This document shows positions 34,099 to 35,859 of a DNA stretch of 35,859 nt, piece by piece. The notes beneath the pieces were generated by a model that saw only the letters and a program-made list of their open reading frames with translations, ran no database searches and was not told the origin of the DNA. Source of the DNA: Hanamia caeni (lineage in GTDB: Bacteria; Bacteroidota; Bacteroidia; Chitinophagales; Chitinophagaceae); contig NZ_RJJR01000026.1 of the NCBI RefSeq assembly GCF_003721595.1, positions 1 to 35,859 of the forward strand. The letters run 5' to 3'. The position numbers and the translations under genes were made by a program. The number at the start of each line of letters is the position of its first letter. The stretch's first letter is position 1.

Positions 34099-34175
34099 GA
34101 GTTATGAGTTATGAGTTAGGAGTTATGGGTTATGAGTTAGGAGTTATGAGTTATGAGTTATGAGTTATGAGTTAG
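34099..34175. repeat. Heptad array between the YoeB-type pair and the four-helix-bundle gene
   Basis: Eleven perfect-register 7-bp units (GAGTTAT, GAGTTAG, one GGGTTAT). It ends 5 bp before the stop codon of the four-helix-bundle gene. Confidence 0.93.
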
Positions 34176-34180
34176 GAAAT

Positions 34181-34543
34181 TCACTGCTCATTTTTCTTAA
34201 GGTTTTGTTTCGTGGTTACGATAACACTTTTTAAAATCTTCAAAACTTCCGAAGCCAACTGATAACAACCTTCAAATTTTGACTCAATGGAAAAGCCGGT
34301 AGCCTGGATAAGTTCAAGCCAATATAATGTTTCATCACATTCTTTTTGGGCGATGCCCAGTTTGTGTACAAAATCCATTTTGCTTTCTGCATTTTGTGAT
34401 TCCCTTACCATAGCTCCAACTGAGGTCCCGGCTCTGAGAAGTTGCTTACTCATAACATACTCCCGCTTTTCGTCAACCAGGCATTTATAAAGCTGCACAA
34501 TTTCGATAGCAAGAGAAAACGATTTGTGTACCAGGATTCCCAT
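34181..34543 (-). CDS. Four-helix bundle protein (23S rRNA IVS-protein family)
   Basis: A 120-residue all-helical protein of the four-helix-bundle family first noted in 23S rRNA intervening sequences. Seen are SFSLAIEIVQLYKCL, SKQLLRAGTSVGAMVRESQNAESKMDFVHKLGIAQKECDETLYWLELI and a C-terminal helix EVLKILKSVIVTTKQNL. The family appears often as an isolated single gene in accessory regions and its function is not established. The ATG at 34543 lies directly against a heptad array with no spacer, so there is no conventional leader or ribosome-binding site. Confidence 0.88.
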   Translation of the reverse strand: MGILVHKSFSLAIEIVQLYKCLVDEKREYVMSKQLLRAGTSVGAMVRESQNAESKMDFVHKLGIAQKECDETLYWLELIQATGFSIESKFEGCYQLASEVLKILKSVIVTTKQNLKKNEQ

Positions 34544-34625
34544 GTTAGGAGTTAGGAGTTAGGAGTTAGGAGTTAGGAGTTATGAGTTAGGAGTTATGAG
34601 TTAGGAGTTATGAGTTATGAGTTGT
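34544..34625. repeat. Heptad array abutting the four-helix-bundle start codon
   Basis: Eleven 7-bp units plus a 5-bp partial unit, in perfect register. The first base after the start codon of the downstream-strand gene is already array sequence. It is followed by the AGTAAACGAA module at 34629. Confidence 0.93.
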
Positions 34626-34628
34626 GAA

Positions 34629-34680
34629 TCGCAGAGTAAACGAAACTTTAGGGCGAATTGTTATTTCATTCGCAAGTTCT
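34629..34680. repeat. AGTAAACGAA module with hairpin (copy 3)
   Basis: TCGCAGAGTAAACGAAACTTTAGG... resembles the copies at 26018 and 32598. It can fold as GCGAAT (34653-34658) pairing with ATTCGC (34668-34673) around a 9-nt loop. Flanking AACTT/AAGTT extends the stem past a 4-nt bulge. It follows a heptad array, as the other copies do. Confidence 0.7.
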
Positions 34681-34724
34681 TACTCAAAAGATTTAGGGTT
34701 AAATAGACGAAAACCTAAGAACTT

Positions 34725-34984
34725 CTATTTTAATGGTTCTATACTTTTGAAAGGAAGTGATTTCCTCATTAATTCCCAGTTTTCGAGTAATTCATCATGA
34801 TGAATGGACACCCATTCCATCAAAGGCCAAATGCCCGGCCCGGAAAACTTCCGGCATAGACAGAAAAGTCAGTTAAATTAATAAGTATTTCATACTCCTG
34901 GTAGGTGGCGTGAATATGAGGAGGATTATGATCTTTCCAATACATCCAAATAACAATGCCATAGAACTCACTGATCCGCGGCAT
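34725..34984 (-). pseudogene. DUF4160 protein gene, frameshifted
   Basis: Read from an ATG at 34984 the sequence gives a DUF4160-type start (MPRISEFYGIVIWMYWKDHN, then PPHIHATYQEYEI and DFSVYAGSFPGRAFGL), and hits a stop near 34820. The frame shifted by one base continues LMEWVSIHHDELLENWELMR and SLPFKSIEPLK to a TAG at 34725. One extra T at the short T-run near 34822 would restore the frame, so it is a single-base deletion or a sequencing error. It overlaps the DUF2442 gene by 17 bp, the usual DUF2442-DUF4160 arrangement. The family's function is unknown; pairing with DUF2442 suggests a toxin-antitoxin-like unit. Confidence 0.75.
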
Positions 34985-35261
34985 ATTTCACTTGCTTTTG
35001 AAAACAATTTTCGGGAGAAATTTTTTTAATGGTACAGTAGGCATTGATAGTATCTATATCAATCTCTCCGGGCCAGGAAATCGCACCTGATTCCCTGTTA
35101 ATAAAGACTTTAAAAAAATTTTCATCAACGTCCCATATTTTAAAAACACCTTTCCCGGCAATATCTTCAACGTCATATACGCCTTCCGTTCCATCAGAAA
35201 AAAGCAAGTTAAGTTTATACTTTTGTAAAGCTTCAACTGATATGATTTTTGGAAATTGCAT
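34968..35261 (-). CDS. DUF2442 domain-containing protein
   Basis: A 97-residue protein of the DUF2442 family. It has PKIISVEALQKYKLNLLFSDG, YDVEDI, KIWDVDENFFKVFINRESGAISWPGEIDID and a short tail. The central FKVFIN, then ISWPGEIDI segment is the family hallmark. It is often encoded beside DUF4160, as here (17-bp overlap), and the pair may be a toxin-antitoxin-like system. Function is not established. The ATG at 35261 abuts a heptad array with no leader. Confidence 0.85.
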   Translation of the reverse strand: MQFPKIISVEALQKYKLNLLFSDGTEGVYDVEDIAGKGVFKIWDVDENFFKVFINRESGAISWPGEIDIDTINAYCTIKKISPENCFQKQVKYAADQ

Positions 35262-35317
35262 GAATTAGGAGTTAGGAGTTAGGAGTTAGGAGTTATGAGT
35301 TATGAGTTATGAGTTAA
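35262..35317. repeat. Heptad array abutting the DUF2442 start codon
   Basis: Eight 7-bp units (GAATTAG, GAGTTAG, GAGTTAT, GAGTTAA) in perfect register, beginning at the base next to the start codon. Confidence 0.92.
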
Positions 35318-35354
35318 TTCCATTTCTCAAAATTAAGGCTAATTATTTGAGTTA
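35318..35354. repeat. 37-bp direct repeat, copy 2 of the vapB leader
   Basis: Same sequence as 33368-33404 with one mismatch, including the vapB ATG and the first codon. Here it runs into heptad array on both sides instead of into a gene. It looks like a remnant of a former unit lost between arrays. Confidence 0.8.
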
Positions 35355-35397
35355 GGAGTTATGAGTTATGAGTTAGGAGTTATGAGTTGGGAGTTAT
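35349..35397. repeat. Outermost heptad array
   Basis: Seven units of GAGTTAT/GAGTTAG/GAGTTGG in register, ending where REP-like repeats begin. Confidence 0.9.
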
Positions 35398-35399
35398 GA

Positions 35400-35520
35400 C
35401 CCTTCGACAAGCTCTGGGCAGGCTGCCTTCGACAAGCTCAGGCTGACAGACAAGCTCAGGCTGACAGACAAGCTCAGGCCGACAGACAGGCTCAGGCTGA
35501 CAGACAGGCTCAGGCTGACG
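35400..35520. repeat. REP-like repeats with five 18-bp tandem copies
   Basis: Starts with two CTTCGACAAGCTC copies, then five head-to-tail 18-bp units ACAAGCTCAGGCTGACAG (35432-35520). The last units have ACAGGCTC. The unit is the inner part of the REP-like element that also fills 1-715. Confidence 0.88.
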
Positions 35521-35859
35521 TTTACTATAGAGCTGAGTTTGTTTCATTTAATGAGTTTATCGCAATTAAAAGGGAAATCTCTGTCATGGTAAGCTTGTCC
35601 AAGTGCATACTTTCAACTTTCAACTTTCAACTTTCAACTTTTAACTTTCAACTTTTAACTTCCAACTTTCAACATCCAACCTTCCAACATGCCTTCGAAA
35701 CGCTCAGGCTGACAGACAGGCTCAGGATGACATTTACTATAGAGCTGAGTTTGTTTCATTGATACTTAGTCAACCCTTAAAAACCAAATTTAAGATTTAA
35801 AGAGCTGAAGAATTCTCCATTTTTTGTTTTAATAAGTTTGTAAAGAGTTTGAAAAAAAT
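35521..35859. repeat. Gene-free edge: direct repeats and a second type of heptad array
   Basis: No gene. A 28-bp direct repeat beginning TTTACTATAGAGCTGAG occurs at 35521-35548 and 35733-35760. A degenerate REP copy is at 35582-35609. Ten 7-bp units TTTCAAC/TTTTAAC/TTCCAAC run from 35611 to 35680, a heptad array of different sequence from the GAGTTAT family. The last ~90 bp show nothing recognisable. Confidence 0.8.

Noticed and set aside
34629..34680. Integron attC site
   Set aside because: The module folds, but lacks the GTTRRRY/RYYYAAC core boxes, and no tyrosine integrase is seen. Kept only as an analogy.
1..35859. tRNA, rRNA, transposase or integrase genes
   Set aside because: None was recognised on either strand; mobility is suggested only by repeats.

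Overview
The window comes from a Bacteroidota genome, probably of the Chitinophagales/Sphingobacteriales type. The reasons are low GC content, gene families typical of that phylum, partial TAnnTTTG-like promoter boxes, few Shine-Dalgarno-like leaders, and dispersed palindromic repeats of the CTTCGACAAGCTCAG type. The species cannot be named from this sequence. Essentially every gene lies on the minus strand, so transcription runs from high to low coordinates.

Layout, in the direction of transcription. (1) 35859-32484 is an accessory strip of small genes: a DUF2442/DUF4160 pair with the second gene frameshifted, a four-helix-bundle protein, a YoeB-type toxin with its antitoxin, and a VapBC-type pair. 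Each unit is separated from the next by tandem arrays of a 7-bp repeat (GAGTTAT/GAGTTAG), and the outer edge holds REP-like repeats. (2) 32483-4572 is a surface-polysaccharide (O-antigen, capsule or exopolysaccharide) locus of about 27 genes, many overlapping by 1-25 bp. It starts with an MBOAT O-acyltransferase and an SGNH-like partner. Next come FdtA/FdtC/FdtB-type genes for a dTDP-3-acetamido-3,6-dideoxyhexose, a GT11 fucosyltransferase, and a GT2. After these lie a Wzt-type ABC ATPase, two methyltransferases, several GT2/GT4 enzymes and a GDP-mannose 4,6-dehydratase. An AT-rich 314-bp gap follows, then an acyltransferase-3, four GT2s in a row, a methyltransferase, three GT4-like enzymes, a second GT11, a Wzy-like polymerase, a GT-A-like protein and an FkbM methyltransferase. 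(3) 4444-3172 is a secreted beta-helix protein gene. It is broken by a frameshift exactly at an (AT)6.5 microsatellite, and its 3' end is tandemly duplicated. (4) 2995-1 holds a 26-unit heptad array, a phased 11-bp array, a RelE/ParE-type toxin-antitoxin pair with an operator-like palindrome, one more GT4, and a terminal block of REP-like repeats.

How the genes work together: the glycosyltransferases build a long, complex oligosaccharide decorated with fucose (GT11 plus Gmd), an acetamido-dideoxyhexose (Fdt), O-acyl groups (MBOAT/SGNH, acyltransferase-3) and methyl groups. Export would need partners not present here: no Wzm permease, Wzx flippase, initiating transferase, RmlA/RmlB or GDP-fucose synthase is visible.

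The most unusual content is in the repeats rather than the enzymes. Toxin-antitoxin-like units are laid out like cassettes between heptad arrays that carry stop codons in all six frames. A conserved module of about 50 bp follows three of these arrays. There is also an 11-bp phased array, and REP-type elements that supply stop codons or leaders to genes. These are sequence observations; their function is inferred.
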